A model generated the notes under the pieces. The model was given only the letters and a program-made list of their open reading frames with translations. It was not told the origin of the DNA and searched no databases. Of a DNA stretch of 64,000 bases, positions 33,773 to 43,479 are shown piece by piece; the first letter of the stretch is position 1, and the number at the start of each line of letters is the position of its first letter. Origin of the DNA: Saccharospirillum sp965652395 (GTDB lineage: Bacteria; Pseudomonadota; Gammaproteobacteria; Pseudomonadales; Natronospirillaceae); contig CBFGUW010000002.1 in the NCBI GenBank assembly GCA_965652395.1, positions 1-64,000 on the forward strand. Reading direction: 5' to 3'. Position numbers and translations under genes: made by a program.

Positions 33773-34771
33773 ATGGCTCTAGCTGATATCCCACGTCTCG
33801 ATCTCGCGCATTCCCCGACGCCTATTGAACGCCTACCCAACCTTGGCGAACAAATGGGAACATCCAATCTCTGGGTTAAGAGGGATGACTGCACCGGGCT
33901 GGGCCTTGGGGGCAATAAAACCCGAAAACTCGAATATTTGATGGCGGACGCTCAGGCTCAGGGGGCGACTCTGGTGCTGACGGCGGGTGGCCTGCAAAGC
34001 AACCATGCCCGTCAGACCGCTGCTGCCGCGGCGAAACTGGGGCTGCTGTGCGAGTTGGTGTTGGAGCCGGTGAGCGGCAGCCCTACCTCACTTTATGACC
34101 ACACCGGCAATATTCTGTTGGACCGGTTGTTCGGTGCTGCCTTAACCGTGGCGGAGCCGGGCGTGGCTTTGGATGATCTGTTGCAACAGAGAGCGGAAGC
34201 TCACCGTCAGGCGGGCGACGTGCCCTATGTCATTCCGGTCGGCGGTTCCAATGAAATAGGTGCCCTGGGTTATGTGCGGTGCATGGAGGAGATCGCCCGC
34301 TGGCAGTATGACGCCGATATGGAATTCGACCGGATAGTGTTGGGTACCGGCAGTGCCGGCACTCAAGCGGGGTTGTTGGTGGGGGCTCACCTTTTTGGTG
34401 TACGCGCCAAAATCCAGGGGTTTTGCGTCAGCCGACCCAGCGAGGCTCAAGAAGCCTTGGTATTGGAGCTCACTCAGCGTCTGCATCAATTCCTAAACCT
34501 CTCCCCTTACGAGTACCGCGATAAAGTCGCTGCAGACGGAAGCTATGTCGGCGAGGGCTATGGCATTGCCACTGAGGGCATGCGTCAGGCGGTACGGGTG
34601 GTGGCGGAGCAGGAAGGGCTGTTGTTGGATCCTGTCTATACCGGTAAGGCCATGAATGGCTTGATCGATTATTACCGCCAGGGGCTGATCGATCCGGATG
34701 AGCGGGTTTTGTTTCTGCATACCGGTGGGGCACCGGCTTTGTTCGCGTACGAATCCGAGTTGATCCGTTAG
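33773..34771 (+). CDS. dcyD: D-cysteine desulfhydrase (PLP-dependent)
   Basis: A 332-residue member of the ACC-deaminase/D-cysteine desulfhydrase family, which converts D-cysteine to pyruvate, sulfide and ammonia. The PLP lysine is Lys49 in GLGGNKTRKLEYL. Further motifs are LTAGGLQSNHARQTAAAAAKLGL, IPVGGSNEIGALGYV and LGTGSAGTQAGLLVG. The length matches DcyD. True ACC deaminases have residues that I cannot check with confidence, so that alternative is not excluded. No Shine-Dalgarno is visible before the ATG at 33773. The upstream 80 nt contain a repeat relic. Confidence 0.85.
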   Translation: MALADIPRLDLAHSPTPIERLPNLGEQMGTSNLWVKRDDCTGLGLGGNKTRKLEYLMADAQAQGATLVLTAGGLQSNHARQTAAAAAKLGLLCELVLEPVSGSPTSLYDHTGNILLDRLFGAALTVAEPGVALDDLLQQRAEAHRQAGDVPYVIPVGGSNEIGALGYVRCMEEIARWQYDADMEFDRIVLGTGSAGTQAGLLVGAHLFGVRAKIQGFCVSRPSEAQEALVLELTQRLHQFLNLSPYEYRDKVAADGSYVGEGYGIATEGMRQAVRVVAEQEGLLLDPVYTGKAMNGLIDYYRQGLIDPDERVLFLHTGGAPALFAYESELIR

Positions 34772-34789
34772 CAGGGGATGCAACTCCGG

Positions 34790-35557
34790 TTAACCGAGAT
34801 ACCTCCTAATCACCGCGCTCACCTGCCCATGGTACATACCACCGAATAAATTCAGATGGTTGAGCCAGTGGTAAAGGTTGTAGAGCGCGGTCCTGTCCTC
34901 ATAGCCCGGTTCCAGCGGATAAACCGACTGATAAGCTTGATAAAACCGGGCATCAAAACTGCCAAAAGTCTGTGTCATCGCCAAGTCCGCCTCCGGCCAG
35001 CCAAAGTAGCAGGCGGGATCGATCAATACTGGATGGCGATGTTCGTCGAACAGCAGGTTTCCCGACCATAAGTCGCCATGCAATAAGGCGGGCGATTGGA
35101 TTGGTATCCGGTCTTCCAACCGGTTGATGAGCCTTTCGAGATCGGCCACTTCATGTTGGCTGAGCAACCCCGCGTCCCGCGCGCGTTGAATTTGCGGTTG
35201 ATAGCGTTGTTCGCGATAAAAATCGAATCCGTTGTCTCGCCAGCCGTTGGGTTGGAGAGAATCACCGCAATAGGTGTCGCACTCGAATCCGAATTTCGAG
35301 TGGGTCTTTTGATGAAGCAAGGCAAGCGATTGTCCGGCCGTCTCCCAGGAGTGGGCATTCGGTCGACCGGCGGCAATATACTCAAGGGTGATGGAGGCAT
35401 CGGTAACAGCGATGACCTCGGGGATACGAAAACTGCTGACACCCAGGGCACGCAACCCCGCAGCCTCGGCATTGAAGAAACCCGAAGGTGCCGCGCGATT
35501 GGTTTTACGAAGCACCCTGCGCCCATCGTCGAGCCTAAAAGTTTCTGTCTGATTCAT
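34790..35557 (-). CDS. Fructosamine-kinase family protein
   Basis: A 255-residue kinase-like protein related to FN3K and aminoglycoside phosphotransferases. It shows FFNAEAAGLRALG (Glu of helix C), SITLEYIAAGRP, the catalytic loop LLHGDLWSGNLLFDE and VLIDPACYFGWPEADLAM (metal-binding DPA). It is about 30 residues shorter at the N-terminus than usual, lacking part of the glycine-rich loop region. Members phosphorylate Amadori adducts on proteins. It directly follows the aap terminator on the same strand and is convergent with dcyD. Confidence 0.85.
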   Translation of the reverse strand: MNQTETFRLDDGRRVLRKTNRAAPSGFFNAEAAGLRALGVSSFRIPEVIAVTDASITLEYIAAGRPNAHSWETAGQSLALLHQKTHSKFGFECDTYCGDSLQPNGWRDNGFDFYREQRYQPQIQRARDAGLLSQHEVADLERLINRLEDRIPIQSPALLHGDLWSGNLLFDEHRHPVLIDPACYFGWPEADLAMTQTFGSFDARFYQAYQSVYPLEPGYEDRTALYNLYHWLNHLNLFGGMYHGQVSAVIRRYLG

Positions 35558-35562
35558 AACTT

Positions 35563-35605
35563 AAAAAAAAAGGAGACACCCGACAACCCGGCATCTCCCG
35601 TCTCC
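35563..35605 (-). terminator. Intrinsic terminator of the aap operon
   Basis: On the minus strand GGAGAC (35605-35600) pairs with GTCTCC (35577-35572), with further internal pairing of CCGGGTTGTCGGG, and nine T residues follow. It lies 22 nt after the aapP stop. Confidence 0.8.
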
Positions 35606-35627
35606 CGTTCAGCATTCCGCTAAAAAA

Positions 35628-36398
35628 TCAATGCCCCAATATCTGACTGAGGAAGAGCTTGGTACGGTCGTTCTTGGGATTGTCAAAGAACTCGTTGGGC
35701 TCGTTCTGCTCGATAATCTGACCGGCATCCATGAAGATCACCCGGTCGGCCACCAGCTTGGCGAACCCCATTTCGTGCGTAACACACAGCATGGTCATGC
35801 CTTCATTGGCCAGTTCAACCATAACATCGAGCACTTCCTTGATCATTTCCGGGTCCAAGGCTGAAGTCGGTTCATCGAACAGCATGATCTTGGGGTTCAT
35901 GCACAGCGAGCGGGCAATGGCCACCCGTTGCTGCTGACCACCGGACAATTGGCCGGGATATTTCTTGGCTTGTTCGGCAATTTTCACCCGCTCCAAATAC
36001 TTCATCGCTGTGGCTTCGGCTTCCTTTTTGGGCTTTTTAAGCACGAACATCGGTGCCAGGGTGAGGTTGTCGATCACGGTCAGGTGCGGAAACAGGTTGA
36101 AGTGCTGGAACACCATACCGACGTCTTTGCGGATCACTTCAATGTTTTTAACGTTGTCGGTCAGTTCGACGCCGTTCACCACGACGTTGCCCTGCTGATG
36201 CTCTTCCAGCCGGTTGAAACAACGGATCATGGTCGACTTACCGGACCCGGAAGGGCCGCAGATAACGATTCGTTCGCCCTGTTTCACGTCCAGATTGATA
36301 TCGCGCAGTACGTGAAAATCCCCGTACCATTTGTTCATGTTGGTGACCTGGATCACTGACTCACGGTCTGCCAAACGGCTTTGTTCAGTCATGTGCAA
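35628..36398 (-). CDS. aapP: Polar amino-acid ABC transporter ATPase
   Basis: Cytoplasmic ATPase of 256 residues that energises the transporter. Walker A GPSGSGKSTMIR, Q-loop VFQHFNLFPHLTV, signature LSGGQQQRVAIARSL, Walker B KIMLFDEPTSALDPE, and the H-switch CVTHEMGF are all intact. It is most similar in style to AapP/GlnQ/BztD. It is last in a four-gene operon (aapJ-Q-M-P), 9 nt after aapM. Confidence 0.94.
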   Translation of the reverse strand: MHMTEQSRLADRESVIQVTNMNKWYGDFHVLRDINLDVKQGERIVICGPSGSGKSTMIRCFNRLEEHQQGNVVVNGVELTDNVKNIEVIRKDVGMVFQHFNLFPHLTVIDNLTLAPMFVLKKPKKEAEATAMKYLERVKIAEQAKKYPGQLSGGQQQRVAIARSLCMNPKIMLFDEPTSALDPEMIKEVLDVMVELANEGMTMLCVTHEMGFAKLVADRVIFMDAGQIIEQNEPNEFFDNPKNDRTKLFLSQILGH

Positions 36399-36407
36399 CT
36401 CCTCTTC

Positions 36408-37496
36408 TTACATGCCTTTCTTCAGTTCGCGATCCAGGTACAGGCTGTAGCGAGACATGAAGAAACAGAAACAGAAAAAGATCAGGGCGATGAACACATA
36501 CCCTTCAATGTATTGTTGGCGCCAGGCCGGGTCGTTGATGGCGGATTTAGTCGCGCCCAACAGATCGAACAGACCGATGATCACCACCAGCGATGTATCC
36601 TTGAGCAGTGAAATAAAGGTACTCATGGTGGGTGGTATCACCAGGCGTAAGGCCTGCGGCAGGATGATCTTGCCCATTTTCTGCCAGTAAGTCAGGCCGA
36701 GAGAATCGGCGGCTTCGTACTGGCCTTTCGGAATGGCCTGCATACCGCCGCGAAACACTTCCGCCAGATAAGCCGCCTGGAAGAAAATAATCCCTACCTG
36801 GGCACGCAGCAGTTTATTGATCGACACACCTTCGGGCAGAAAGAGCGGAAACATCACCGACGCCATAATCAACACCGAGATTAACGGAACGCCCCGGAAC
36901 ACCTCGATGAACACCACACACACCACCTTGACGAATGGCATGTCGGAGCGACGGCCCAACGCCAGCAACAACGCCAATGGTGCGGCAAAACCGATACCGA
37001 CGACGGCGAGCAGCAAAGTGAGAGTCAAGCCACCCCAATGAGCGGTATCCACCCGGGTCAAACCGAAGACGTCACCAGCGAGGATGATGTACAACAGGCC
37101 CAGCCAAACCAACCAGGCCAGCGCCAGCCAGGGGCTCCAAAAGCGCCGGTTCATACTGACCAGCATGCCGACAATCAGCATCATGCTGCCCAACATGGAG
37201 CGCCATTGTTCGTCTTCCGGGTAGGTGCCGAACAACACGAATCGATAATTCTGATGCACGTAAGCCCAGCAGGCGCCGGACACTTCCTGGCAGGCTTCCT
37301 TGGTGGGTGCGAAACTGGCATTGAAGATCGCCCAGCCAAGCACCGTGCCGGCGACTTCCCAAATGATGTAAATACAGACCAGCGTGATGATTGTGTTCAC
37401 CGGCGAGGAAAACAGATTCGCCCGCATCCAGGTCATGCTGTGGTGCAAGGTGGAACCGGATGAGGGGCGGTTTTGATTCGGAATCAACTGCGTCAT
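36408..37496 (-). CDS. aapM: Amino-acid ABC transporter permease AapM
   Basis: Inner-membrane permease of 362 residues. The C-terminal half has the HisM/GlnP-type EAA loop region EVFRGVPLISVLIMASVMFPLF, QAAYLAEVFRGGMQAIPKGQYEAADSLGLTYW and RLVIPPTMSTFISLLKDTSLV. The long N-terminal half with extra TM helices is typical of Aap/Bzt permeases and distinguishes them from ordinary glutamine permeases. It starts 1 nt after the aapQ stop. Confidence 0.93.
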   Translation of the reverse strand: MTQLIPNQNRPSSGSTLHHSMTWMRANLFSSPVNTIITLVCIYIIWEVAGTVLGWAIFNASFAPTKEACQEVSGACWAYVHQNYRFVLFGTYPEDEQWRSMLGSMMLIVGMLVSMNRRFWSPWLALAWLVWLGLLYIILAGDVFGLTRVDTAHWGGLTLTLLLAVVGIGFAAPLALLLALGRRSDMPFVKVVCVVFIEVFRGVPLISVLIMASVMFPLFLPEGVSINKLLRAQVGIIFFQAAYLAEVFRGGMQAIPKGQYEAADSLGLTYWQKMGKIILPQALRLVIPPTMSTFISLLKDTSLVVIIGLFDLLGATKSAINDPAWRQQYIEGYVFIALIFFCFCFFMSRYSLYLDRELKKGM

Positions 37497-37497
37497 C

Positions 37498-38688
37498 TTA
37501 TCGCTCCACCAACGCCATGCGTTTGTTATACCAGTTCATAAAGAAGGAGATCAGCAGACTGATGCTTAGATAAATCGTCATGAAGATCACTACGGCTTCG
37601 ACCGCCTGCCCTGTCTGGTTCATGGTGGTGTTGGAAATCGATACCAGGTCCGGGTAGCCAATCGCGACGGCCAGTGAACTGTTTTTGGTTAGGTTCAAGT
37701 ATTGGTTGGTCAGCGGAGGAATAATCACCCTCAATGCCTGCGGCAACACAATCAGGCGCATTACCCAACTGGGTTTCAGCCCCAAGGACGTAGCTGCCTC
37801 GCTTTGACCTTTGGCAACAGATTGAATACCGGATCGGACCACCTCGGCGATGTAGGTCGCGGTGTAAACCGTCAGGCCCAACAGTAGCGTGAAGAATTCC
37901 GGCGACATACTGATGCCGCCCTGGAAATTGAACCCTCGCAGTTCGGGGACATTCATCTCAGTCGGTGCGCCGGAGAACAGCCAAACCAACAGAGGCAGAC
38001 CGACGATAACCCCCAAACCCACTGAGAGATAAGGAAATACCTCACCGGTGGCTTCCAGACGCTTCAAGCTCCAGCGTCGCAGTACAAAAGCACCGATTAC
38101 CCCCACAACAACCGCGATCATTACGGCTGTCCAGGCAGGGTTTTCGGCGGGAATGGGCAGATAGAGCCCCCGGTTGGACAGAAATACGCCACCGATGGGA
38201 TTCAATGCCTGACGTGGGCTTGGGAATGCATTGGTGATGACGGAATACCAGAAAAACAATTGCAGCAACAAAGGGATGTTGCGGAAGGTTTCGATATAGG
38301 TTTTCCCCAAAAACCTCAGTAACCAGTTTTTGGAAACCAGACCTATACCGATGAGGGTGCCAAGGATGGTTGCAAGAACAATCCCCAACAGGGAAACCTT
38401 GAGAGTATTCAGAATACCGACAACCAGCGCACGACCGTAGGTATCGGCCGGTGAATATTCAATCACACTTTCGCTGATGCCGAACGAGGCTTCACGCTCC
38501 AGAAAGCCAAAACCGGTGGCAATGTCCTGACGCTCCAGGTTGGTCAGAGTGTTGCTGACCAGAAACCAGCCCAGAAGAAAGACACCACCGAAGACCAGTA
38601 TCTGATAGAGAATGGAGCGGAAGGTTTTATCGTACAGTAACGACGCTAGGGATCGGTTGGATTTAGCATTGGCAGGTGTAGAACTCAT
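37498..38688 (-). CDS. aapQ: Amino-acid ABC transporter permease AapQ
   Basis: Inner-membrane permease of 396 residues. The start is the ATG at 38688 (MSSTPANAKSNRSLASLLYD). The frame's upstream extension runs into the aapJ-aapQ hairpin. It has an N-terminal TM (IYQILVFGGVFLLGWFLVS-like, about 28-47), a large insert of additional TM helices, and the permease core IYIETFRNIPLLLQLFFW-like with AEVVRSGIQSVAKGQSEAA and RVIIPPLTNQYLNLTKNSSLA. It pairs with AapM to form the channel. Confidence 0.92.
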   Translation of the reverse strand: MSSTPANAKSNRSLASLLYDKTFRSILYQILVFGGVFLLGWFLVSNTLTNLERQDIATGFGFLEREASFGISESVIEYSPADTYGRALVVGILNTLKVSLLGIVLATILGTLIGIGLVSKNWLLRFLGKTYIETFRNIPLLLQLFFWYSVITNAFPSPRQALNPIGGVFLSNRGLYLPIPAENPAWTAVMIAVVVGVIGAFVLRRWSLKRLEATGEVFPYLSVGLGVIVGLPLLVWLFSGAPTEMNVPELRGFNFQGGISMSPEFFTLLLGLTVYTATYIAEVVRSGIQSVAKGQSEAATSLGLKPSWVMRLIVLPQALRVIIPPLTNQYLNLTKNSSLAVAIGYPDLVSISNTTMNQTGQAVEAVVIFMTIYLSISLLISFFMNWYNKRMALVER

Positions 38689-38768
38689 TCCCCGGTTCTC
38701 CGTGAGTGATTGGCCACAGTACCGCCCGGGTCGGGCGTGTATTGGAAGGCCTCCCGGCCTGCCCACAG

Positions 38769-38795
38769 AACCGACCGGCTACAAGCCGGTCGGTT
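38769..38795 (-). terminator. Attenuating hairpin between aapJ and aapQ
   Basis: AACCGACCGGCT/AGCCGGTCGGTT is a perfect 12-bp stem with a 3-nt loop. On the minus strand it lies 15 nt after the aapJ stop and is followed by CTGTGGG rather than a T run. Such hairpins typically protect the binding-protein mRNA and reduce permease expression. Confidence 0.75.
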
Positions 38796-38810
38796 TCTTT
38801 GCAGCCCGTC

Positions 38811-39830
38811 TTAGCGAATCGGGTAGGCGTACATCAGACCACCGTCGGTCCACAGCGCGTTCAGACCACGCTCAAGACCCAGCTTCTCGGTGACGTTACG
38901 CTGATAGGACTCACCGTAGTTACCGACCTGCTTGACGATGTTGTAGGCCCACTTCTCGTCCAGACCCAGTGCTTCACCCATGCCCGGAGTCACACCCAGG
39001 AAGCGTTTCACGCCCGGGTTGTCGGACTTCAGTTTTTCCTCAACGTTATCAGAGGTGATGCCAAACTCTTCCGCCTGAATCATCGCGATGTGTGACCACT
39101 TGACGATGTCCAGCCACTCGTCGTCACCGTGACGGACCACAGGGCCCAGCGGTTCCTTGGAAATGATTTCCGGCAGGATCACGTAATCAGCTGGATTTTC
39201 GGCGGAGACGTTACGGGCGGAAGCCAGACCGGAAGCGTCCGTGGTGTACACATCGCAACGACCGGAGAAGAAGGCTGCGGTGACCTCGGTGGTGTTCTCG
39301 ATCACGACCGGCTCGAAGTCCATGCCGTTGGCGCGGAAGTAGTCCGCCAGGTTCAGCTCGGTGGTGGTACCCGGCTCAACACAGATGGCGGCGCCGTCGA
39401 GTTGCTTGGCGCTGGAGACACCCAGATCCTTGCGCACCATGAAGCCCTGGCCGTCGTAGTAGTTCACGCCAGCGAAGTTCAGACCCAGGCTGGTGTCACG
39501 GGTGGTGGTCCAGGTGGTGTTCCGGGACAGGATGTCGACCTCGCCGGACTGCAGCGCGGTGAAACGCTGGGCGGCGGTCAGCGGGGTGTAGCGAACGGCA
39601 CTGGCGTCACCGAAAACGGCGGCGGCCACAGCGCGGCACACGTCCACGTCCAGACCTTCCCACTTGCCACCGGTGGCGGCGGAGAAACCGGCCAGAGCGG
39701 TGTTCACGCCGCACTGTACGTAGCCTTTGTCTTTAACGGAGTCGACTGTTTCGCCAGCGAATGCCTGACCTGCGATCAGGCCGGAAGCCATGAGGGTAGT
39801 GGCAAGCAGTGTAGTAGTGGTGTTTTTCAT
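38811..39830 (-). CDS. aapJ: Periplasmic amino-acid-binding protein AapJ
   Basis: Solute-binding protein of 339 residues. The start is the ATG at 39830; the signal peptide (LLATTLMASGLIAGQAFA) is cleaved before GETVDSVKDKGYVQCGV. It shows the family segments GFSAATGGKWEGLDVDVCRAVAAAVFGD, RFTALQSGEVDILSRNTTWT and GQGFMVRKDLGV. AapJ-type proteins bind a broad range of L-amino acids. The leader carries a CAGGGA/TCCCTG hairpin (39862-39906). Confidence 0.94.
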   Translation of the reverse strand: MKNTTTTLLATTLMASGLIAGQAFAGETVDSVKDKGYVQCGVNTALAGFSAATGGKWEGLDVDVCRAVAAAVFGDASAVRYTPLTAAQRFTALQSGEVDILSRNTTWTTTRDTSLGLNFAGVNYYDGQGFMVRKDLGVSSAKQLDGAAICVEPGTTTELNLADYFRANGMDFEPVVIENTTEVTAAFFSGRCDVYTTDASGLASARNVSAENPADYVILPEIISKEPLGPVVRHGDDEWLDIVKWSHIAMIQAEEFGITSDNVEEKLKSDNPGVKRFLGVTPGMGEALGLDEKWAYNIVKQVGNYGESYQRNVTEKLGLERGLNALWTDGGLMYAYPIR

Positions 39831-39975
39831 AGGGTCTCCCAGTACTTTGTTTTTATTGTCACAGGGACCGTCTACTCGGGGTATCCGGGCTAGGGTCCGA
39901 TCCCTGTTATCCTGCAGCAAATCAGACTAGCACGGTTATTTTGGTTCTGCGAACCCCTTGGTCAAGAATTTGCAC

Positions 39976-40623
39976 TCACGAGTCAGCACCCATCTTTGTC
40001 AGCACGGCCACATCACGCGCGGGAAACTCCATACTGGCGGAGGGCATGCTTTGGGCGAGCCATTCGAAAGTCGCCTCAGCATAAAAGGCGATATGGGTCG
40101 GATCATGCAGGTAACGCCATTGGCTGAAAGCCGAGCGATCCAGCACTCTCTGGGTCTGAATGACCAGACAGCCTCCAGGGCGCAGAAGGGACCACAGCGT
40201 CTGTAATAGTTTCGCCGGTTGCGCCAGATGTTCGATCACTTCGGTCATGCAGATAAATTGATAAGACTGATGCCAAACGGTTTCATCCGGGTGGTAAAAC
40301 AGGTCATACAGTCGGACCGAATACCCTGCATCTTCCAGCATGGCGGCCAGTGCCGGGCCTGGACCGCAGCCAAAATCGAGGCCGACCGCCCCTGGTGACT
40401 GTCGTTCGACAACCGCATGGAATGCCCTGGCAAGAAAAGCCCGATAGCCCGGATCATCGACAACATTATTGTGTTTGTCGTACTCGGCTTTCTCCTGCTG
40501 CGCGGTTAAATGCTGACCAGCGGGAACGAAAACCAATTGGCAATTCAGGCAACACCAGTAATCCCGCTGCTTTCGCCGATGCCAGTGTTCTATGTCCACG
40601 GAGTGGCACAATGGGCAATTCAT
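39976..40623 (-). CDS. Class I SAM-dependent methyltransferase with N-terminal zinc ribbon
   Basis: A 215-residue protein from the ATG at 40623, preceded by GAGAGG. The N-terminus MNCPLCHSVDIEHWH...WCCLNCQLVF has paired cysteines like a zinc ribbon. A Methyltransf_23-type domain follows, with the SAM-binding loop GLDFGCGPGPALAAML, acidic residue LYDLFYHP, and ICMTEVIEHLAQPAKLL, LRPGGCLVIQTQ. The substrate is unknown. An upstream frame extension to 40749 lacks homology. It is divergent from the hybrid kinase gene. Confidence 0.83.
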   Translation of the reverse strand: MNCPLCHSVDIEHWHRRKQRDYWCCLNCQLVFVPAGQHLTAQQEKAEYDKHNNVVDDPGYRAFLARAFHAVVERQSPGAVGLDFGCGPGPALAAMLEDAGYSVRLYDLFYHPDETVWHQSYQFICMTEVIEHLAQPAKLLQTLWSLLRPGGCLVIQTQRVLDRSAFSQWRYLHDPTHIAFYAEATFEWLAQSMPSASMEFPARDVAVLTKMGADS

Positions 40624-40781
40624 CCTCTCAATGCCTCCGAAACCGGAATGATAGCAAGTACTTACTACGGCCGAATATGTAGGATTGGGTTTGTTGTATC
40701 CGCGTAAAAATGGTATCAGTATCCGCCAGACGGTAAGCCCCAAGTGCAAACGTCCGGTGAAGGCGCTGGAACGGAATCTGC

Positions 40782-43451
40782 TTGGTCAAAAATAAATATT
40801 CGAGAGTTAAAGTGTTGCCCAGAGTCCTCACCGGCCTAGCCTCCATTTTTTTATTGCTGTGTTGCGCCCTGTCCCCGGCCTGGGCCGAAGCCACCACGGC
40901 AGCACCGCCTTCGCAGTGGCTGACCCTGCCCGCTGACTGGCAGCCGGAACCCCTGACGGCGGATCGGGCCAGCGAGCTTGCCACCAGTGAGGGTGTTTCC
41001 CTCAGCGGTGGCACTTATTGGCATATGATGTCCGTTTCATCGAATCGATTCAGCCAATACATCATCGATTTTCGCAATTCTTCCGTTATCGGCCAATTCA
41101 CCCACTGGGTGTTCAACAGCCAAGGCGACCTGATAAAACGCCTCGAAGGCGGTATTCAAAACACAACACCCAACCCCTATGCGTTCCGCCACGGCCGCCC
41201 CCTGACCCTACCTGTAGGTGATTATCAGATCATCACCCGGCTGGACAGCCCTTTCTATCTGGCCCAGCCCGAGCCCGCCCTGTTTGAACCCGTCCGCTAC
41301 CAACAATCCATCAAGGTTGGCAACGCAGTCACCATGGCCGGGCTGGGTATTTTCTTCGCGCTGGGTATTTACTATGTGGTTCTGGGCACCAGTCGCGGGC
41401 GCATCGGGGACCTGCTTTATGCGGCTTTCATCGCTGGCAACCTGCTTTACAACGGCGCCGCGCTTATGGTGTTCAGCGATCTGTTCGGCATCCACGAGTT
41501 TTATTTGATCAGCGTACCCATCCTGTTTTCGAACACAGCCTATATCGCCTTCGTGATGATGTTGCTGAATATCAACCGACACACGTCGCGGATATTGTTC
41601 TATGCCGGAAGCAGTATCATCCTTCTGTTCATGTCTTTCTGGATCATTGCGTTGATAAAGCCTCACTGGTCATTGGAACTGGACCGCGTTGGGGTGGGTA
41701 TCTTTGCGGTTTACGGCTTTACCGCAGGCATTGTCCGCCTTATTCAAGGCAACAGAACCGCCCGTTTTTACCTGATCGCCAATGTGGCGTTTATCATCCC
41801 CGCCCTGATCTCCATTCGGGCATCGACCCTGCCCATCGCCGATACGCTCTTTATTGAGCACCTTGGCCTGTTCGCCGTTGCCGTGGAGGTCATTCTGCTG
41901 TCGCTGGTGATCAGCCATCAGGTGGGTATCGTCTACCGGGAAAAAGAGGCCGGGCTCTATGCCACCCAGGAAGCGCTGCTCGCGGCCAACCATGCCCTGG
42001 AAACCAAAGAGCGGTTCCTGGCTAATGTCAGTCACGAACTGCGCACCCCTCTGAATGCGATTCAGGGGTCGGTGGAGTTGGTCACCCAACACCCCCTACC
42101 GGCAAAAATAAACCGCCATATCGAAGCCATTCATTCCTCGTCGAATTTTCTGCTATACCTGATTAACGACATCCTTGATCTGGCCAAGATGAATGCCGAT
42201 CAACTGACGCTGGTACAGGAGCCTTTCGACCTCGATGAAGCCATCGACGATTTGTGCAGCATCTACAAGAATTCGTTTCAACGCGGCCTGGTTCGCTTCA
42301 TGGTGGACATCGAACCGGACGTTCCCAATCGACTGGTCGGGGACGAAAACCGTTTGAAACAAGTTCTGGCGAACCTGCTGAGCAACGCGTTCAAATTCAC
42401 CGAACGCGGCGAGATCAAACTGACGATCCGAAAACTGGACAACGGCGAACTCGACTTCCGCGTAACGGATACCGGCATCGGTATCGACAGCGACAAGCTC
42501 CACACCGTTTTCTCCGCCTTCACTCAAGCGGACGCTTCCATCGCACGGAAATACGGCGGCACCGGACTGGGACTTCAAATCGCTTCCAAACTGGTACGCC
42601 TGATGGGCGGACGCCTCGAAGTGAACAGCCAACCCGGCTATGGCAGCGACTTTCACTTCCGCCTCGCAATCCCCGGCGAAATGCAACTATCCGCGCTGCC
42701 CCGGCGGCAAACCGGCCTGGTGTGTGACGACCCCGACTGGCGCAGAATCCTCACTCAAGATCTCGCCCGTCAGAATGTCGCCGTAGGCGCCAGCCTTTCC
42801 ATCAGTCAGGCACTGGAAGCCCCACTTCCGAAAGAGCCGGATCAATGGGTGATCGTCAGCGAGCAGTATCATGAATCACTCGCCCACCGCTTTAATTCAG
42901 GGCAAACCGTACACTGGCTCGTCAATCAATTGGACTATGCGGACTATCAGCACGACCAGAATCTGGACATCGACGTACTGCCCTACGCCCGAACCCATCT
43001 TCACCGTCTGACCCACCCGGCCGATGTCACCTGGCAACAGGAAGACCAGAACCTGCTGCTGTCCCGTTTGCGGGTAACGGCCGTGGATGACAACGCGGTC
43101 AATCTCAAAGTACTGCTGGGTATGCTGAAACGACTGGAGGTCAACTGTACCGGCTTTGATCACGCCAAGGAGGCACTGGAATATATTCATCGGGAAATGC
43201 CCGACATGGTACTTATGGACGTTCAAATGCCCATTCTTGATGGACTGGAAGCCACCCGCCGACTGCGGCAAGACGCTTTTCCCAACCCAATCATCGCCTT
43301 TACGGCCAATGCATCCGACCACGACCTGGAAAACTGTCTACAGGCGGGAATGGACGATGTGCTGGTCAAACCCATCCGTCTTGAGGAGCTGAAAAACATG
43401 CTGCTCAAATGGTCGGATAAAGTAGGACTGCAATCGGAAAGAAGTCTCTAA
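40782..43451 (+). CDS. 7TMR-DISM hybrid sensor histidine kinase
   Basis: The open frame gives 889 residues, beginning with a TTG. A GTG at 40812, preceded by CGAGAG, is an equally good start. A signal peptide (to about 35) precedes a periplasmic 7TMR-DISMED2-like domain (about 40-165), seven TM helices (about 180-385), a coiled coil, HisKA with His418 (NVSHELRTPLNAIQG), HATPase (N box NRLKQVLANLLSNAFKFT, GTGLGLQIASKL) and a C-terminal receiver with Asp813 (LMDVQMPILDG). No Hpt domain or partner gene is adjacent. DISM domains are thought to bind carbohydrates, but the signal here is unknown. Confidence 0.9.
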   Translation: MVKNKYSRVKVLPRVLTGLASIFLLLCCALSPAWAEATTAAPPSQWLTLPADWQPEPLTADRASELATSEGVSLSGGTYWHMMSVSSNRFSQYIIDFRNSSVIGQFTHWVFNSQGDLIKRLEGGIQNTTPNPYAFRHGRPLTLPVGDYQIITRLDSPFYLAQPEPALFEPVRYQQSIKVGNAVTMAGLGIFFALGIYYVVLGTSRGRIGDLLYAAFIAGNLLYNGAALMVFSDLFGIHEFYLISVPILFSNTAYIAFVMMLLNINRHTSRILFYAGSSIILLFMSFWIIALIKPHWSLELDRVGVGIFAVYGFTAGIVRLIQGNRTARFYLIANVAFIIPALISIRASTLPIADTLFIEHLGLFAVAVEVILLSLVISHQVGIVYREKEAGLYATQEALLAANHALETKERFLANVSHELRTPLNAIQGSVELVTQHPLPAKINRHIEAIHSSSNFLLYLINDILDLAKMNADQLTLVQEPFDLDEAIDDLCSIYKNSFQRGLVRFMVDIEPDVPNRLVGDENRLKQVLANLLSNAFKFTERGEIKLTIRKLDNGELDFRVTDTGIGIDSDKLHTVFSAFTQADASIARKYGGTGLGLQIASKLVRLMGGRLEVNSQPGYGSDFHFRLAIPGEMQLSALPRRQTGLVCDDPDWRRILTQDLARQNVAVGASLSISQALEAPLPKEPDQWVIVSEQYHESLAHRFNSGQTVHWLVNQLDYADYQHDQNLDIDVLPYARTHLHRLTHPADVTWQQEDQNLLLSRLRVTAVDDNAVNLKVLLGMLKRLEVNCTGFDHAKEALEYIHREMPDMVLMDVQMPILDGLEATRRLRQDAFPNPIIAFTANASDHDLENCLQAGMDDVLVKPIRLEELKNMLLKWSDKVGLQSERSL

Positions 43452-43479
43452 TCCAGTCAACTGCTAAAAGGAATGTGCG

